In this document: piece by piece, positions 61,717 to 64,000 of the stretch | How positions within the stretch are numbered: position 1 is the first letter of the stretch | Layout: every line of letters begins with the position of its first letter | Assembly (NCBI GenBank): GCA_035236585.1 | Contig: CP141127.1 | Span: forward strand, 66,569,495-66,633,494 | Direction: 5' to 3' | From: Warburgia ugandensis | Lineage: Eukaryota; Streptophyta; Magnoliopsida; Canellales; Canellaceae | Length of the DNA: 64,000 bases | Made by a program: the position numbers and the translations under genes | The notes under the pieces: generated by a model | Seen by the model: the letters and a program-made list of their open reading frames with translations, nothing else | Told to the model about the DNA's origin: nothing | The model's database searches: none

Positions 61717-63055
61717 TGTGACGACCTAGGTTTTCTCATGCATTTTTAAATGAAAAATCTAAATTCCTAAGGCGGGATCCCTATTTGAAAAACAATGCAG
61801 TGCAGCATAAAAATCTTTTATTTGAAATTCAATTTGAAAACCCCGAGTGTCATTTGCTTTTACAACATCCAAGGTAGTTTTCAAAAAGCTTTTAGAAATC
61901 ATAAACGTTTTTCTCTAGGTCTATCCAGTCACAGCACACAGCCCAACTGTAATTAAATACATGTCCAAAGGGTAGAGAGTTTACTCACGTGTATAGTTGT
62001 CTCCTCTGTTTATTCACTTGCTCGTAGCACTAATATCTCCTGAGGCGTCTTCTATTTGTAAGTGGAACTATCTTGAAAAAAGTCAAGGATAGGGTGAGTA
62101 TATACTATACTCAGTAGGAGTCTATCACTACTAGTTTTGTAATGCATGCGATGTTTTAAAATCATATGCTCTTTCCAAAACATGTGCATGTCTGAATACT
62201 CAAGTTCAATATAAATATAAAAATCCATTGTCAAACCGGAATACAAACGACTTAAAGAAATATTATAATCCAAGTCGAAAGTATCATATATCATAAACAT
62301 AAAGATATGGATCAGATGCTCAACTGAATCCAACTCATGGATATCTATCATGGTATGGTCGACCAACCTTATATCATGCCATATGCAATGCACATAAATC
62401 CACGAAACCATAGGGTCCCACTATGCCCACGACCTCACCGCCATGTGGTCCGTGGGTACCTAGGGACACAGGATCATATACCTCCACGGGGCATATGACA
62501 CTTCGACCCAGTGCCGTGACACCAGTGGGAGCCCCCTGTACCACATGCAGTCGAAGCAGGGACATGCCCATTTTTGGGCGTGGTACCCATCCACCTAATA
62601 GTGGTAGAGGCTGGGTGGCCAACCCACACCCCTCGGCATAGCACCCACAAGCTTACTAGCCCAAATCATGTACAATCAAATAAGCCAAAAACCTCTTATC
62701 AAAACCTATCCTCTTTGGGTTCCTCACAACTGCCTGGCCCTCAGCACTCCACATCTTTTGGCAACCCTCAAGGACATGCAATCTTTGCAAGAACTTAATG
62801 CTCATAAATCATGCAATGTATGCAATAGTTTGCAAAACATATCTATGCATAATGTATATACAAAACATGTCTATGCATAAAGCATTTGTCACATGCATGC
62901 TAAATAAGTCATATACTTAAATCATGTATTTACAAAACAATCATAGTTCTTTTAAAAGAATCTAGTAGCGATAGAGCACCTACCTAACTAGGTCGCGATA
63001 ACCCCTTTGTCCTCATATGCTCCTCAACACGGTTTGTTGGATACTATGCCCTTAA
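61717..63055 (-). repeat. LTR-8, RE-3/RE-6 family LTR fragment
   Basis: Starts TGTGACGACCTAGG and follows the RE-6 LTR order up to TCTAGTAGCGATAGAGCACC (near 62960), then about 80 bp more. The 62500-62640 part resembles RE-3 more than RE-6. The U3 side is missing, replaced at about 63056 by LTR-9. Confidence 0.8.
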
Positions 63056-64000
63056 TGTGTAAAAATCCCAAATTTTGTAAATACTATTCTGGGCATTATT
63101 ATGTGAAATTAGAATTTTGGAATATAATTGGAATTTTTACCCAAAGAAAATAATTTTTTTATAGAAATGGAGTTTGAATTGGAATCATGAATATTTAGAA
63201 TGTACTCAAAAAATCAAGTCCAATGACATGAAGAACACTCAAATCAGAGCTCCAATGAATTTTCTCCTAAAATTTTACTATTCCATGAGCAAGTTATGAG
63301 TTTCCAAGGAGAATATATTTTTATAGAAGTATAATTTGGAACTAAAACTAAAATCATTAGATAGTACTCAGAAAATGAAATCCAACGAGCTAAAGAACGC
63401 TTAAAACAAAGTTCGGATGAAGAAGTTATGGGCCTTCGAAAACAAAGTCCGTCAACTCCTCTCCTGCTTGATCTCCCTCTCTCCAGCTCTAGCACAGCCC
63501 TTCTGTGTTGGGAATTTTTCAGCGATGAAAAGAAACCCAGATTGGGTTTCTATAGTGTCTGCCCCCCCTTGCTCGGACCTCATCAATGGCATCCACCTCC
63601 TCTGACCAGATCTCCTTCCCTGGCGAGCTGCTTCCATTCAAACCCTCTTCATCTTAAAACCCTTCTCTGGTATTTTTCCAACAACCCTCAAACCCTAGCA
63701 CTCCATCTTCCCCGAGTAGGTCCCTGTTGGATCTTTGCTTTTTTGGAAAAGGCCCTCCCAATCTCTTCATTCCTCCCATAGCACCGGCACTACAGGAAAC
63801 CCATGATTTGGGTTTTTCCCGGTGACATCACCAGTGCCTAGATCTGTTGGATCAGGGTACACTGGTGACGAGAAACCCAAAACTCATATCGGGTTTCCCT
63901 TTTTTTATCAACCCTCTGCTTCTCCTCTTCCTCGAGTAGATCCAAAGTGGATCTATGTTTTCTAATGATTTCCCTCTCTTCTTCTCCATGGTACGGCACA
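63056..64000 (+). repeat. LTR-9, 5' part of a plus-strand LTR (runs off the window)
   Basis: It begins TGTGTAAAAATCCCAAATTT and carries the shared U3 box at 63391-63434 in plus orientation, opposite to LTR-8. Pyrimidine-rich leader-like DNA follows. The border is judged from the change of orientation; the target duplication cannot be tested. Frames at 63244-63781 are not recognisable genes. Confidence 0.6.

Overview
This is repeat-rich plant nuclear DNA with no host gene that I can defend. It is AT-rich. The only recognisable proteins are broken gag-pol polyproteins of Ty3 LTR retrotransposons: Tekay/Del-type chromoviruses and one Athila-type element. Several primer-binding sites match plant initiator tRNA-Met. 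Large-genome angiosperm intergenic space fits best; I cannot name the species.

Layout. RE-1 is a minus-strand chromovirus covering about 1-19638. It is split by a 4.57 kb solo LTR (1463-6032, target duplication TGTTC) inside its protease and by RE-2 (to 15116, target duplication AAGTG) inside its gag. RE-2 is a plus-strand chromovirus with a recognisable but frameshifted gag-PR-RT-RH-IN; it has lost its chromodomain and about 2 kb of its 3' LTR. RE-3 (20233-29081, TAACT) is a plus-strand element with 2.7 kb LTRs and no recognisable coding region. RE-4 (about 30640-41822, minus) is an Athila-type element whose gag is split by a reversed Athila-type solo LTR (36869-39510). RE-5 (from 41823, minus) is a chromovirus keeping a chromodomain tail, protease and zinc knuckle but no visible RT or integrase. 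It is split by RE-6 (45916-54840, ATATC), which belongs to the same non-coding family as RE-3 in the opposite orientation. Two TRIM-like elements lie head to head at 57024-57948. The right end holds three mutually truncating LTRs (59615-64000).

The parts are layers of insertion, not an operon or pathway. Reading frames interrupted by younger insertions rejoin across them (RE-1 protease, RE-1 gag, RE-4 gag), which gives the relative order. Everything coding is dead: stop codons, frameshifts and altered catalytic residues occur in each polyprotein, many explainable as C-to-T or G-to-A changes expected from decay of methylated cytosines.

The observations I find most worth checking are two small RNA-type foldbacks conserved between diverged elements: an AGGA-capped stem-loop just before the polypurine tract (four elements) and a CTGAGGCATTG-type hairpin in the 3' third of three LTRs. 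Others are a U3 sequence box shared by several LTR families, the head-to-head TRIM pair, and the precise loss of the integrase C-terminus and chromodomain in RE-2.
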